Source of the DNA: Streptomyces sp. S465
Lineage (GTDB): Bacteria; Actinomycetota; Actinomycetes; Streptomycetales; Streptomycetaceae
Length of the DNA: 64,000 bases
Direction of reading: 5' to 3'
Assembly: GCF_026898115.1 (NCBI RefSeq)
Contig: NZ_CP114036.1
Span: forward strand, 5,140,001 to 5,204,000
Shown here in pieces: positions 38,016 through 46,969 of the stretch. The translations under genes and the position numbers were made by a program. Position 1 is the stretch's first letter, and each line of letters opens with the position of its first letter. Under the pieces are notes generated by a model that saw only the letters and a program-made list of their open reading frames with translations, was not told the origin of the DNA and ran no database searches.

Positions 38016-38981
38016 CTACGGCTCCACGACCGTCTCCTGTGCGGCGGCCGTGGAGTCCGCGATCAGCTCCGCGTCCACCGGCACATTGCGCTTGACCAGC
38101 GCGAGCGCGATCGGCCCCAGTTCGTGGTGGCGGGCCGAGGAGGTGACGAACCCCAGTTGGCGGCCCTCCTCGCCCTCCGAGGCCAGGCGTATGGGCGCGC
38201 CGTGGGACGGCAGCTTCACCTCGCTGCCGTCGAGGTGGAGGAAGACCAGCCGGCGCGGCGGCTTCCCCAGGTTCTGCACCCGGGCGACCGTCTCCTGGCC
38301 GCGGTAGCAGCCCTTCTGCAGATGGACCGCGGAGCCGATCCACCCCAGCTCGTGCGGGATGGTGCGGTGGTCGGTCTCCAGGCCGACCCGCGGCCGGTGG
38401 GCCTCGACGCGCAGCGCCTCGTACGCGAGCACGCCGATCGGCGGGCCGCTCGCCTCGGCGAAGGCGGTGAGCCGCGCACGCGGCAGGAAGAGGTCCCGGC
38501 CGTGCGGGGTTTCGCGGACGACGGCGTCCTCGGGGGCGTCGGCGATGCTGCCCGCCGGGAGGTGGACGATCGCGTAGTCGTCGGTGCGGTCCGCGATGTC
38601 GACCCGGTAGAAGAACTTCATGCTCTCCAGGTAGGCGATCAGATCGCCCTGGCTGCCGGGTTCCACATGGGCCCAGGTGGTCTCGCCGTCGTCGACGAGA
38701 TAGAGCGCGTGTTCGATGTGGCCGTGGGCGGAGAGGATCAGCGCTTCGGTGGCCTGTCCCGGCGGCAGTTCGCTGACGTGCTGGGTGAGCAGCAGATGCA
38801 GCCAGCTGAGCCGGTCGGCACCGCTGACCGTGACCACTCCGCGGTGCGAGAGGTCCACGAAGCCGGTGCCGTCGGCGAGCGCGCGCTGCTCGCGGAACAG
38901 GTCGCCGTAGTGGGCGGCGACGCCTTCGTCGGGGCCCTCGCCGGGGACGGCGCCGGGCAGCGACAGCAAAGGGCTCTTCAT
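38016..38981 (-). CDS. ygfZ: YgfZ/GcvT-like folate-binding protein
   Basis: 321 residues with a GcvT-type fold and the YgfZ signature QKGCYRGQET (Cys in KGCYxGQE), used in tetrahydrofolate-dependent repair or assembly of Fe-S proteins. Conserved N-terminal FVDLSHRGVVTVSGADRLSWLH. Lies 9 bp downstream of nur on the same strand, so it may share its message. Confidence 0.93.
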   Translation of the reverse strand: MKSPLLSLPGAVPGEGPDEGVAAHYGDLFREQRALADGTGFVDLSHRGVVTVSGADRLSWLHLLLTQHVSELPPGQATEALILSAHGHIEHALYLVDDGETTWAHVEPGSQGDLIAYLESMKFFYRVDIADRTDDYAIVHLPAGSIADAPEDAVVRETPHGRDLFLPRARLTAFAEASGPPIGVLAYEALRVEAHRPRVGLETDHRTIPHELGWIGSAVHLQKGCYRGQETVARVQNLGKPPRRLVFLHLDGSEVKLPSHGAPIRLASEGEEGRQLGFVTSSARHHELGPIALALVKRNVPVDAELIADSTAAAQETVVEP

Positions 38982-38990
38982 GAACTCAGC

Positions 38991-39467
38991 CTACGACCTG
39001 CGGGCTCGTCCCTCGCCGGAACCGTTTTCGGCGCCGTCTCCACCGTGCTGCGCGGCGGAACACGAGGCGCACCGACCGAAGATCGCGAAGTGCTTCAGAT
39101 CGGTGTCGAAGCCGAAGTCCGCCCGGAGCTGCCGGGTGAAGGAGTCGGCCACGGAGACATCGGCCTCGATCACATCGGTGCAGTCCCGGCACACCATATG
39201 GATGTGGTGGTGCCGGTCGGCCAGATGGTACGTGGGGGCGCCGTGTCCGAGATGGGCATGGCTGACCAGGCCCAGCTCCTCCAGCAGCTCCAGCGTGCGG
39301 TAAACCGTGGAGATGTTGACGCCGCTCGCGGTGCGGCGCACCTCGGTGAGGATGTCGTCCGGAGTGGCGTGCTCCAGATGATCGACGGCTTCGAGCACGA
39401 GCTGGCGCTGCGGGGTCAGGCGGTAGCCGCGCTCCCGCAGATCTGTCTTCCAGTCGGTGGTCGCCAC
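38991..39467 (-). CDS. nur: Nur-type Fur-family metalloregulator
   Basis: A 158-residue Fur-family repressor. The winged HTH (YRLTPQRQLVLEAVDHL, NISTVYRTLELLEELGLV) is followed by a metal-binding domain with the histidine cluster DRHHHIHMVCRDC and a C-terminal CASC. The order next to ygfZ and the nitrobindin-like gene matches the nickel regulator Nur (SCO4180) of S. coelicolor, which controls Ni uptake and superoxide dismutase choice. Assignment to Nur rather than Zur or FurA rests on synteny and the HHHxH motif. Confidence 0.85.
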   Translation of the reverse strand: MATTDWKTDLRERGYRLTPQRQLVLEAVDHLEHATPDDILTEVRRTASGVNISTVYRTLELLEELGLVSHAHLGHGAPTYHLADRHHHIHMVCRDCTDVIEADVSVADSFTRQLRADFGFDTDLKHFAIFGRCASCSAAQHGGDGAENGSGEGRARRS

Positions 39468-39524
39468 GGTGCAAGTGTAGGCGGGCTCACGGCCGTCGGC
39501 CGGATGCGCGGTGGAGAACCGGAC

Positions 39525-40088
39525 TCAGCGGAAGAAGGCGATCCCGTCGTCCGGCAGGTCCTTGAGGTCCTTGGCCCACTCCCGGGGGTCGACGACCTTC
39601 TTCAGGTGCGCGGACATGTACGGGCGCAGCTCGACCTCGGGGGTGGCCTTCTCGCCGACCCACATCAGGTCGCTGTTCACATAGCCGTACAGCCGCTTGC
39701 CGCCCGAGTACGGGCCCGCCTGCGCGGTGCGCGCCACCGCGTCCGTGGCCAGGTCGATCTGCGGCTTGCCCTCCGCGAGCTCGCCGTACCAGATCTCGAC
39801 GACGCCCTGGTCGCGGCTCATCACGACCTCGACCTTGCGGTCCTTGTCGATCCGCCAGTAGCCGGACTCGCTCTCCAGGGGGCGGACCTTCTTGCCCTCG
39901 GAGTCCAGCACCCAGGTGTGCGAGACGTACTCGATGAAGTCCCGGCCGTCGTGCGTGAAGGTGGCCTCCTGGCCGAAGTTGCACTTCTCGGCCCCGGGGA
40001 AGTCCGATACGCCGGCACCTTCCCAGTTGCCCAGGAGGAAGGCGAGCGGCACGAGGTCCGGGTGGAGGTCGGAGGGGATCTGGATCAT
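39525..40088 (-). CDS. nitrobindin-like (FABP-fold) heme protein
   Basis: 187 residues of the THAP4/nitrobindin beta-barrel family. The motif LGNWEGAGV fits the GxWxGxG signature. The conserved His in YMSAHLKKV-like position may be the heme ligand. Probably binds heme and scavenges peroxynitrite or NO. Upstream of nur on the same strand. Confidence 0.88.
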   Translation of the reverse strand: MIQIPSDLHPDLVPLAFLLGNWEGAGVSDFPGAEKCNFGQEATFTHDGRDFIEYVSHTWVLDSEGKKVRPLESESGYWRIDKDRKVEVVMSRDQGVVEIWYGELAEGKPQIDLATDAVARTAQAGPYSGGKRLYGYVNSDLMWVGEKATPEVELRPYMSAHLKKVVDPREWAKDLKDLPDDGIAFFR

Positions 40089-40140
40089 GGATTCAGTCGA
40101 TCTGTCGAGAGTCGAGCCGGAATGGCGGGGCGGGAGCGGT

Positions 40141-40242
40141 TCAGCGCTGGCCCTGGTACAGCTTCTTCCAGGTCAACGCGCAGAAGCCGAGCGTGGCCAC
40201 GGCGACCAGGATCATCAGGGTGGTGAAGACTGCCTCAAGCAC
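40141..40242 (-). CDS. 33-residue single-TM peptide
   Basis: A short ORF with GTG start and a strong ribosome site (GAGGAG, 7 nt). The product begins MLEAVFTTLMILVAVATLG, a membrane helix, and ends in a basic Trp-containing tail (TWKKLYQGQR). Such one-helix proteins are conserved at this locus type in Streptomyces and may be a regulator or subunit; function unknown. Confidence 0.75.
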   Translation of the reverse strand: MLEAVFTTLMILVAVATLGFCALTWKKLYQGQR

Positions 40243-40348
40243 GAGCGCGCTCCTCGGAACAGATGACGGACGCCCCCGAGTCTAGTCGGCGCCGGGACGG
40301 CCGGTGGAGCGAGGTGGCCGCGCGGCGTCCCCGCCTAAGGTTGACAGC

Positions 40349-40714
40349 ATGGCGAAGAAGCTGGTGATCAAGGTGACGGCGGGTGCTGACGCTCCTGAGC
40401 GGTGCTCCCAGGCGTTCACGGTGGCGGCGGTGGCCGCGGCGAGCGGGGTGGCGGTCTCGCTCTGGCTGACCGGGGAGTCGGCGTGGTTCGCGCTGCCGGG
40501 TCGGGCGGCGGAGTTCGAGCTGCCGCACGCGGCGCCGCTGCCGGACCTGATCGACGGCATCCTTACGGGCGGCGGCACGATCACGGTGTGCAGCCAGTGC
40601 GCGGCGCGCCGGGAGATCGAGGAGAAGGATCTGATCGAGGGGGCGCGGATCGCGGGCGCTCAGGTCTTCGTGAGCGAGATCATGCCGGATGGCGTCCAGG
40701 CGCTCGTGTACTGA
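40349..40714 (+). CDS. DsrE/DsrF-like family protein
   Basis: A 121-residue protein of the DsrE fold: start AKKLVIKVTAGADAPERCSQAF, CSQCAARREIEEKDL with a CxxC, and IAGAQVFVSEIMPDGVQALVY at the C-terminus. DsrE-like proteins carry persulfide sulfur, fitting the nearby sulfur genes. The ATG at 40349 is preferred over the longer reading. Confidence 0.85.
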   Translation: MAKKLVIKVTAGADAPERCSQAFTVAAVAAASGVAVSLWLTGESAWFALPGRAAEFELPHAAPLPDLIDGILTGGGTITVCSQCAARREIEEKDLIEGARIAGAQVFVSEIMPDGVQALVY

Positions 40715-40742
40715 GACGGGCGCACATCTCGGCAGACCCGGG

Positions 40743-41000
40743 TCAGTGGCGGTGGTTGTGCTCGTCCAGCTCCCGCCACCACCGGTCGGACTCCTCGTCC
40801 CCCGACTCGTCCCACCACCGGTCGTCCGGACCCCGGCGATTGGCGACGATGGCCGCCAGGGGCGGGATCACCATGGCGACGATGCACATCGCGACGGCGG
40901 CCGGGACGGACCACAGGCGCACAAAGGCCCATGCCGAGATGAAGAGCGTCAGACACGCGCCCATCAGGAAGAAGTATGCGTGGCGGCGTCGCGCGTACAT
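40743..41000 (-). CDS. DUF3099 family membrane protein
   Basis: An 85-residue protein with two hydrophobic helices (about 9-29 and 31-50) and an acidic, Trp-rich tail (RWWDESGDEESDRWWRELDE). Matches the small actinobacterial DUF3099 family of unknown function. Start at MYARRRHAYF. Confidence 0.8.
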   Translation of the reverse strand: MYARRRHAYFFLMGACLTLFISAWAFVRLWSVPAAVAMCIVAMVIPPLAAIVANRRGPDDRWWDESGDEESDRWWRELDEHNHRH

Positions 41001-41090
41001 ATATCCAGCGTACGTCCGGGACCGCCGCGCGGACAGACGAGCCGCCGGACGAACGGCCGCGCCCCGGGCATGAGGAAGGGCGCGCACGAC

Positions 41091-41138
41091 GGAGGGCCGC
41101 ACCCCGCCGAGGCGTCCAACCCCGGGGTGCGGCCCTCC
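41091..41138 (-). terminator. hairpin downstream of the sulfur operon
   Basis: A perfect 15-bp stem (GGAGGGCCGCACCCC at 41091-41105, partner 41124-41138) with an 18-nt loop lies just after the DUF1416 stop codon, in the orientation that would end the sulfurtransferase-DUF1416 transcript. Confidence 0.8.
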
Positions 41139-41166
41139 GGCCGTGTGTCACGACGCGTCGTCGGCG

Positions 41167-41454
41167 TCAGACGGCGATGGCGACCTCCGCCAGCCCGCCC
41201 TTCTGGGCGACGACCGTGCGGTCCGCGGTGCCGCCCGGAACCAGGGCGCGCAGCGTCCAGGTGCCCTCGGCGGCGTAGAAGCGGAACTGTCCGGTCGCGG
41301 AGGTGGGGACCTCGGCGGTGAACTCACCGGTGCTGTCCAGGAGGCGGACGTACCCGGTGACGGGCTCGCCGTCGCGGGTCACCGAACCCTGGATGGTGGT
41401 CTCACCGGGCTTGATCGTCGAGGCGTCGGGGCCGCCGGCCTGGGCTCCACACAT
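41167..41454 (-). CDS. DUF1416 protein
   Basis: A 95-residue beta-rich protein, N-terminal MCGAQAGGP and conserved GETTIQGSVTRDGEPVTGYVRLLDS. In actinobacteria it is nearly always encoded just after a thiosulfate sulfurtransferase (SCO4164-SCO4165 in S. coelicolor), as here (30 bp gap). Function unknown, probably linked to sulfur handling. Confidence 0.92.
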   Translation of the reverse strand: MCGAQAGGPDASTIKPGETTIQGSVTRDGEPVTGYVRLLDSTGEFTAEVPTSATGQFRFYAAEGTWTLRALVPGGTADRTVVAQKGGLAEVAIAV

Positions 41455-41484
41455 GGCTGTCTGTCCTTACGTTCGGGATGGGGG

Positions 41485-42324
41485 TCAGCTGTTGGCGCCG
41501 AGCTCGATCGGCACGCCGACCAGCGAGCCGTACTCGGTCCACGAACCGTCGTAGTTCTTGACGTTGGGCTGGCCGAGCAGCTCGTGCAGGACGAACCAGG
41601 TGTGAGCGGAGCGCTCACCGATACGGCAGTAGGCGATGGTGTCCTTCGACAGGTCGACGCCCTCGGCCTCGTAGAGCTCCTTGAGCTCGTCGTCGGACTT
41701 GAAGGTGCCGTCGTCGTTGGCCGACTTCGACCACGGGATGTTGCGGGCGGACGGGACGTGGCCCGGACGCTGCGACTGCTCCTGCGGGAGGTGGGCCGGG
41801 GCGAGCAGCTTGCCGGAGAACTCGTCGGGGGAGCGCACGTCGACCAGGTTCAGCGAGCCGATGGCGGCCACGACGTCGTCGCGGAAGGCGCGGATCGAGG
41901 TGTCCTGCTCCTTGGCCTTGTACTCGGTCTTCGCGCGGCTCGGGACCTCGGCGACCAGGTCGCGGGAGTCGAGCTCCCACTTCTTGCGGCCGCCGTCGAG
42001 CAGCTTGACGTCCTCGTGGCCGTAGAGCTTGAAGTACCAGTAGGCGTAGGCCGCGAACCAGTTGTTGTTGCCGCCGTACAGCACGACCGTGTCGTCGTTG
42101 GCGATGCCCTTCTCCGACAGGAGCTTCTCGAAGCCGGCCTGGTCGACGAAGTCACGGCGCACCGGGTCCTGGAGGTCCTGCTTCCAGTCGATCCGGATGG
42201 CGTTCTTGATGTGGTTCTTGTCGTAGGCCGAGGTGTCCTCGTCCACCTCGACGATGACCGTCTTGGGGTCGTCGATACGGGCCTGGACCCAGTCGGCGTC
42301 CACCAGGACGTCACTGCGGCTCAT
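41485..42324 (-). CDS. thiosulfate/3-mercaptopyruvate sulfurtransferase
   Basis: A 279-residue two-domain rhodanese. Active-site Cys233 in AYCRIGERSAHTW and the inter-domain FSGKL region are typical of the actinobacterial CysA/SseA-type sulfurtransferases. Transfers sulfane sulfur to an acceptor in the cytosol. A cysteine-containing leader peptide lies 150 bp upstream, so synthesis may respond to cysteine supply. Confidence 0.94.
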   Translation of the reverse strand: MSRSDVLVDADWVQARIDDPKTVIVEVDEDTSAYDKNHIKNAIRIDWKQDLQDPVRRDFVDQAGFEKLLSEKGIANDDTVVLYGGNNNWFAAYAYWYFKLYGHEDVKLLDGGRKKWELDSRDLVAEVPSRAKTEYKAKEQDTSIRAFRDDVVAAIGSLNLVDVRSPDEFSGKLLAPAHLPQEQSQRPGHVPSARNIPWSKSANDDGTFKSDDELKELYEAEGVDLSKDTIAYCRIGERSAHTWFVLHELLGQPNVKNYDGSWTEYGSLVGVPIELGANS

Positions 42325-42444
42325 GTTCTCTCCTCCGGGGCAGTTGCGGCGGTACGGGCACGCTCGTGGCGTGGCGCCGCGCTGGGCGTGCGGCGGGCGT
42401 ACGAGCGAAGTGCGGGAAGGCCCGGCGACGGGCCGAAGGGGGCT

Positions 42445-42463
42445 GGTCCGGGTACCCCGGACC
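42445..42463 (-). promoter_or_regulatory. hairpin just after the cysteine leader peptide
   Basis: An 8-bp stem (GGTCCGGG/CCCGGACC) with a 3-nt loop begins 8 nt after the leader stop codon. It could be part of an attenuator that responds to ribosome position on the leader. Confidence 0.55.
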
Positions 42464-42471
42464 GCGTCCGT

Positions 42472-42552
42472 TCAGACGGTGCGACAGAGCATGGCGGCGA
42501 CGCGGCACAGGTCGACTGCCCGCCGCTTCGTGAGATCCGCCTGTCGCTTCAT
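42472..42552 (-). CDS. cysteine-containing leader peptide
   Basis: A 26-codon ORF beginning MKRQADLTKRRAVD and ending LCRVAAMLCRTV, with two Cys codons near the end. Short leaders of this kind precede sulfur genes in actinobacteria and are proposed to sense charged tRNA-Cys. It precedes the sulfurtransferase-DUF1416 operon on the same strand. Confidence 0.85.
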   Translation of the reverse strand: MKRQADLTKRRAVDLCRVAAMLCRTV

Positions 42553-42762
42553 GGGTCCGATCGTAGGGACGGACAGGCGGGCATGTCACCGGCGTGTCGG
42601 ATGGTGAGACGCTTTCGTCCGGGCTCTGAGATGAGAGGGGTGTGCGCGCCAGGGAGGCGGGGTCGCCTGGGCAGGCGAGGGCCGCGGGCGTGCGCAGGCG
42701 CGGACGAGATCGTCTCAGTGAATGGACCAGGGGGTGGGATGACGCCCCTGGTGCCGATCACG

Positions 42763-43449
42763 TCAGCCCGTCAGTTGGACGTTATTACCCGTGACCGAGA
42801 CGTCTATGCCGTCCTTGGTGGTCGCCACCTTGTCGAGCCGCATACCCGTGGGCAGTCCGTCGATCTTCCGCTCCATATCGGCCTTCTCGCGCACCTTGTC
42901 CTCCCACTGGGGGATGCCGCCGCCCGGGATCGATTCGGCGTGCAGCCTGATGGTGTCGCCGTTCACGATGCTGACCTGGGAGTGGGCGGTGAGGCTGAGA
43001 CCCAGCAGACTGCCGGTGATCTTGACCTTGTTGGTCCCCGACGAGTCGTAGGCGACCGTCACCCCGGGTCCCGCGGCCTGTGACAGGTCCGCGTAGCTGA
43101 TGTGGGCCGAGCCGGTGGCGCGGTCGGCGCTGGCGGACGAGAAGCTGCCCGAGATGCGGACGTCGTGCAGCTGGGCGTCGAGCTCGGTGACCCGGACGCT
43201 GCGGCCGTCGACGGCGTCCGTCGTCAGCCCGTCCACCCCGACGTCGACCTCGTCCAGCTCCTTGCCCGCGACCTGGGTGAGGAACGGGAAGCCCTTGATC
43301 GAGACATTGGGGGTGCTGGCCAGGCCCTGGGAACTCTTGATCTTGTCGGCGGCCTTCGACTCGGCGATGTACACCGCGATGCGATCGGCGGCCACGAAGA
43401 GGCCGCCGAGTATCACGACGACGATCAGGGTGATGCGGAGTGCGCGCAT
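42763..43449 (-). CDS. DUF2993 lipid-binding-type protein
   Basis: A 228-residue protein with one N-terminal anchor helix (about 4-24) and a DUF2993 domain (VSIKGFPFLTQVAGKELDEVDV). Mycobacterial LmeA of this family acts in periplasmic lipoarabinomannan/mannan metabolism and binds phospholipid. A longer paralogue is at 59609. Located upstream of the sulfur operon leader, same strand, 210 bp away. Confidence 0.87.
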   Translation of the reverse strand: MRALRITLIVVVILGGLFVAADRIAVYIAESKAADKIKSSQGLASTPNVSIKGFPFLTQVAGKELDEVDVGVDGLTTDAVDGRSVRVTELDAQLHDVRISGSFSSASADRATGSAHISYADLSQAAGPGVTVAYDSSGTNKVKITGSLLGLSLTAHSQVSIVNGDTIRLHAESIPGGGIPQWEDKVREKADMERKIDGLPTGMRLDKVATTKDGIDVSVTGNNVQLTG

Positions 43450-43533
43450 GGGATGGGTCCCCCCAGGTTCTCGCTCAGGCGTTCGCCTGAGGTTGCCGAG
43501 CCTAACCGGAGCAGGGAAACGGGAGCCGGGGCG

Positions 43534-44817
43534 TCAGCCCAGGGCGCGGCCGACCACATAGACCACCGGAGCGGCGGCCGCGAGCGGCAGCGCCACGCCC
43601 GCTGTCATGTGGACGAAGCGCGACGGGTAGTCGTAGCCGGCCACCCGGTGGCCGATCAGCGCGCACGCCCCGGCCGCGAACCCCAGCAGGGCGGCGGTGG
43701 AGGTGCCCGTTCCGGTGAGCTGCCCGGCCCCGGCCCCGGCGCCCGTGGCGGCCGCCAGCGCGACCACGACGGCGGCGGCGGTCGGCAGCGGCAACGCCCG
43801 GACCAGCACGGCCGCGGCGACGGCGGCCGCCCCCAGCACCACGGCGTCCGAGGACTCGGCGACAGCGGTCAGATACCCGGCCGCCAGCACGGTGAGCGCG
43901 GTGGACGCCACGGTGGCCGTGAGCCCGTACAGCCGCTCGTCCGGGGAGGCGTGGCTGCGCAGCTGGAGGACCAGCACCAGCAGCAGCCAGACGCCGATGG
44001 TGCCGATCACGACCGTCGGCGCGTGGTCCCGCTCGGTGGTGAGCAGCCCGATGTCGGCGGCCAGACCGCCCGCGTAGGCGAGCGCGATGCCCTGCCGGGC
44101 GGGCCACATGCCGTTCAGCCGGAACCAGCCGGCCGCCGTGACCGCCTGCAACACCGCCACCACGACGGCGACCGCCGGGCGGCCCAGCGGCGCGGTGGCC
44201 GCGAGCAGAGCGGCGATCACGGAGGTCAGCGCGGCGGGGACGAACCCCGGCGGGAGGATCTGCGGACGGCCCTCGGCGCGGGCCTTCTCGGCGGCGGTGA
44301 GCGGCCGGTCCGGCTGCGGGGCGGTGGGCTCGGCGGGCGCGGTCGCGGTGGCGGTGGGCGCGGTCTGTGCGGCCTGCGTCGGGGCCTGTGGCTGCATCGG
44401 GGCCTGCGCCTGTGCCGGGGCGTGTGGCTGCGCCTGTGCCTGGTCGGCGGGCTGGTACCGCTGCTGCGGCTGGTGCTGCTGCGGCTGGTGGTCCCAGCCG
44501 TGGGCGTACTGCCCCTGGTGGCCCTGCTGGGCTTGGTGTCCCTGCTGGGCGGCGGCGTAAGGGTCCGCGTACGGCTGCTGCGGGTACTGCTGCTGCGGCT
44601 GGGCCTGTGCGTACCCCTGCTGCTGCGGATACCCCTCGTACCCCGGCCAGTCGGCCGGTTGCTGCTGGGCGCCCTGGCCGTGACCGCCGTAAGGGGGCGC
44701 GCTCTGGTCGTGTCCGCCGTAAGGAGCCTCGTACGACCCGTACGGGGGATACGGCTGGTCGTACGGCTGGTGCTGCTGCTGGTGAGGCTCGTGGGACTGG
44801 TGCGGCTGGTTGCTCAT
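43534..44817 (-). CDS. multi-pass membrane protein with Gln/Pro/Tyr-rich cytosolic head
   Basis: 427 residues. The first 170 are low-complexity (HQQQHQPYDQPYPPYG-like, rich in Gln, Pro, Tyr, His, Ala). The rest contains about ten short hydrophobic helices with hardly any polar residues. No family is recognised. The start at MSNQPHQS (44817) lies 11 nt after the stop of the MoaD-like gene, so they are co-transcribed. Confidence 0.7.
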   Translation of the reverse strand: MSNQPHQSHEPHQQQHQPYDQPYPPYGSYEAPYGGHDQSAPPYGGHGQGAQQQPADWPGYEGYPQQQGYAQAQPQQQYPQQPYADPYAAAQQGHQAQQGHQGQYAHGWDHQPQQHQPQQRYQPADQAQAQPHAPAQAQAPMQPQAPTQAAQTAPTATATAPAEPTAPQPDRPLTAAEKARAEGRPQILPPGFVPAALTSVIAALLAATAPLGRPAVAVVVAVLQAVTAAGWFRLNGMWPARQGIALAYAGGLAADIGLLTTERDHAPTVVIGTIGVWLLLVLVLQLRSHASPDERLYGLTATVASTALTVLAAGYLTAVAESSDAVVLGAAAVAAAVLVRALPLPTAAAVVVALAAATGAGAGAGQLTGTGTSTAALLGFAAGACALIGHRVAGYDYPSRFVHMTAGVALPLAAAAPVVYVVGRALG

Positions 44818-44828
44818 GAGATCGGGGG

Positions 44829-45104
44829 TCACCCTCCTGCGAACGGCGGGAGCACCTCGACCGTGCCGCCCTGGGCGAGTTGGATCGTCTTGTGGTCGCG
44901 GGTACCGACGGGGGTTCCGTCGACCAGGAACGAACAGCGCAGCAGGACCCGCGCGAACTCCGGCCGCGTGAGGTGCCGCTCCCGGGCCGCGTCGAGCGCC
45001 TCCGCCAGCGTCCACGCGGTGTACGGCTCCTCCGTGGTACCGGCCGCGGCGCGGGCGGCGGCCCAGTACCGGATGGTCCCGGCGGGCGTGTTCATCATCG
45101 CCAT
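44829..45104 (-). CDS. MoaD/ThiS-like sulfur-carrier protein
   Basis: A 91-residue beta-grasp protein ending in VEVLPPFAGG; the C-terminal Gly-Gly is what MoaD/ThiS proteins use for adenylation and thiocarboxylate formation. Start at 45104 with AAAGGG 6 nt upstream. It may serve molybdopterin synthesis or another sulfur transfer; no moaE is adjacent. Confidence 0.85.
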   Translation of the reverse strand: MAMMNTPAGTIRYWAAARAAAGTTEEPYTAWTLAEALDAARERHLTRPEFARVLLRCSFLVDGTPVGTRDHKTIQLAQGGTVEVLPPFAGG

Positions 45105-45226
45105 CGCGATCCCTTTCCCGTCATCTGCCGCCTCCATGATGACGGGTGCGGGCACGCCCCAGGACACCACGCGCGGTTCGTCGAAAATACGGACGGTTCG
45201 GCACGACCGTCGCTTAAGGTTTTCGT

Positions 45227-46969
45227 GTGCTGGTACGACTGATACGGGCGTATCTGAGGCCCTATACCCGAACGATCACGTTGATCGTTTTATTACAGCT
45301 GGTACAGACGCTCGCCACCCTCTACCTGCCCACGCTGAACGCGGACATCATCGACAGCGGAGTGGTCACGGGCGACACCGGCTACATCCTCCGTGTCGGC
45401 GGGCTCATGACCGCCGTCACACTCGTCCAGATCGTGTGCGCCGCGGGCGCCGTCTACTTCAGCGCCCGCACCTCCATGGCGCTCGGCCGTGATGTGCGCG
45501 CCGCCGTCTTCGACCGGGTGCAGTCCTTCTCCGCCCGCGAGGTGGGCCACTTCGGGGCGCCGTCCCTGATCACCCGCACCACCAACGATGTGCAGCAGGT
45601 GCAGCTGCTGTGCCTGCTGTCCTTCACGCTGATGGTCTCGGCGCCGATCATGTGCGTGGGCGGCGTCGTCATGGCGCTCAACCAGGACGTTCCCCTGTCC
45701 GGGCTGCTCCTGCTCATCGTGCCGACCCTGGGCCTCGTCGTCACGCTCATCGTCCGCCGGATGCGGCCGCTGTTCCGCGACGTCCAGGCGCGCATCGACA
45801 CCGTCAACCGGGTGCTGCGCGAGCAGATCACCGGCATCCGGGTCATCCGCGCCTTCGTCCGCGACACCCATGAGCGCGACCGCTTCACCGCCGCCAACAC
45901 CGGGCTGATGGATGTCTCGCTGCGCGCCGGGCGGCTGATGTCGCTGATGTTCCCGGTCGTGATGCTGGTGGTGAACCTGTCCAGCGTCGCGGTCGTCTGG
46001 TTCGGCGGACAGCGCATCGACAGCGGCGGTATGCAGGTCGGCGCGCTGACCGCGTACCTCAGCTATCTGATGCAGATCCTGACGTCCGTGATGATGGCCA
46101 CCTTCATGTTCATGATGGTGCCGAGGGCCGAGGTGTGCGCCGAGCGCATCCAGGAGGTGCTGGACACCGAGACCAGCGTCATGCCGCCGCTTCAGCCCGT
46201 CGCGCCCGCGCCCGCGGCCGCCGGACGGGGGCTGCTGGAGCTGCGGGGGGTGGAGTTCCGCTACCCGGGGGCCGACGAGCCCGTGCTGCGCGACATCTCG
46301 CTGATCGCCCGGCCCGGCCGGACCACCGCCGTCATCGGCTCGACCGGCAGCGGCAAGTCGACCCTGCTGGGGCTGGTGCCGCGGCTGTTCGACGCGACCG
46401 ACGGCAGCGTCCACATCGACGGGGTGGACGTGCGCGACCTCGACCCGGAGGTGATGGCCAGGACCATCGGGCTCGTCCCGCAGAAGCCGTATCTCTTCTC
46501 CGGCACGGTCGCCTCGAACCTGCGGTACGGCAATCCCGACGCCACCGACGAGGAGCTGTGGCAGGCCCTGGAGACCGCCCAGGCGCGGGAGTTCGTGGCG
46601 GCCATGGAGGGCGGTCTGGACGCCCCGATCGCCCAGGGCGGGACCAACGTGTCCGGCGGTCAGCGGCAGCGGCTGGCGATCGCCCGCGCCCTGGTCCGCA
46701 AGCCGTCCGTCTACCTCTTCGACGACTCCTTCTCCGCGCTGGACTACGCCACCGACGCCCGGCTGAGAGCGGCGCTCGCGAACGAGACGGAGGACACGAC
46801 GGTCGTCATCGTCGCCCAGCGGGTGTCCACCATCCGGAGCGCCGATCTGATCGTGGTGCTCGACGCGGGGCGGATTGTCGGCGCCGGAACCCACGGCGAG
46901 CTGATGGCCGGCAATGAGACCTACCGCGAGATCGTGCTCTCCCAGCTCACCGAACAGGAGGCGGCATGA
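45227..46969 (+). CDS. ABC exporter half-transporter, degenerate-site subunit
   Basis: 580 residues: six-helix transmembrane domain (about 1-310) and a nucleotide-binding domain with Walker A GSTGSGKST, signature VSGGQRQR and Walker B VYLFDDSFSALD. The catalytic Glu after Walker B is Asp, as in the TM287/BmrC-type subunit of heterodimeric exporters, where that site is inactive. Overlaps its partner by 4 bp (ATGA). Probably exports lipids or drugs. Confidence 0.93.
   Translation: MLVRLIRAYLRPYTRTITLIVLLQLVQTLATLYLPTLNADIIDSGVVTGDTGYILRVGGLMTAVTLVQIVCAAGAVYFSARTSMALGRDVRAAVFDRVQSFSAREVGHFGAPSLITRTTNDVQQVQLLCLLSFTLMVSAPIMCVGGVVMALNQDVPLSGLLLLIVPTLGLVVTLIVRRMRPLFRDVQARIDTVNRVLREQITGIRVIRAFVRDTHERDRFTAANTGLMDVSLRAGRLMSLMFPVVMLVVNLSSVAVVWFGGQRIDSGGMQVGALTAYLSYLMQILTSVMMATFMFMMVPRAEVCAERIQEVLDTETSVMPPLQPVAPAPAAAGRGLLELRGVEFRYPGADEPVLRDISLIARPGRTTAVIGSTGSGKSTLLGLVPRLFDATDGSVHIDGVDVRDLDPEVMARTIGLVPQKPYLFSGTVASNLRYGNPDATDEELWQALETAQAREFVAAMEGGLDAPIAQGGTNVSGGQRQRLAIARALVRKPSVYLFDDSFSALDYATDARLRAALANETEDTTVVIVAQRVSTIRSADLIVVLDAGRIVGAGTHGELMAGNETYREIVLSQLTEQEAA

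Noticed and set aside
38124..40226. 700-codon plus-strand open frame over ygfZ, nur and the nitrobindin-like gene
   Set aside because: All three minus-strand genes are recognised families; the plus frame is low-complexity.
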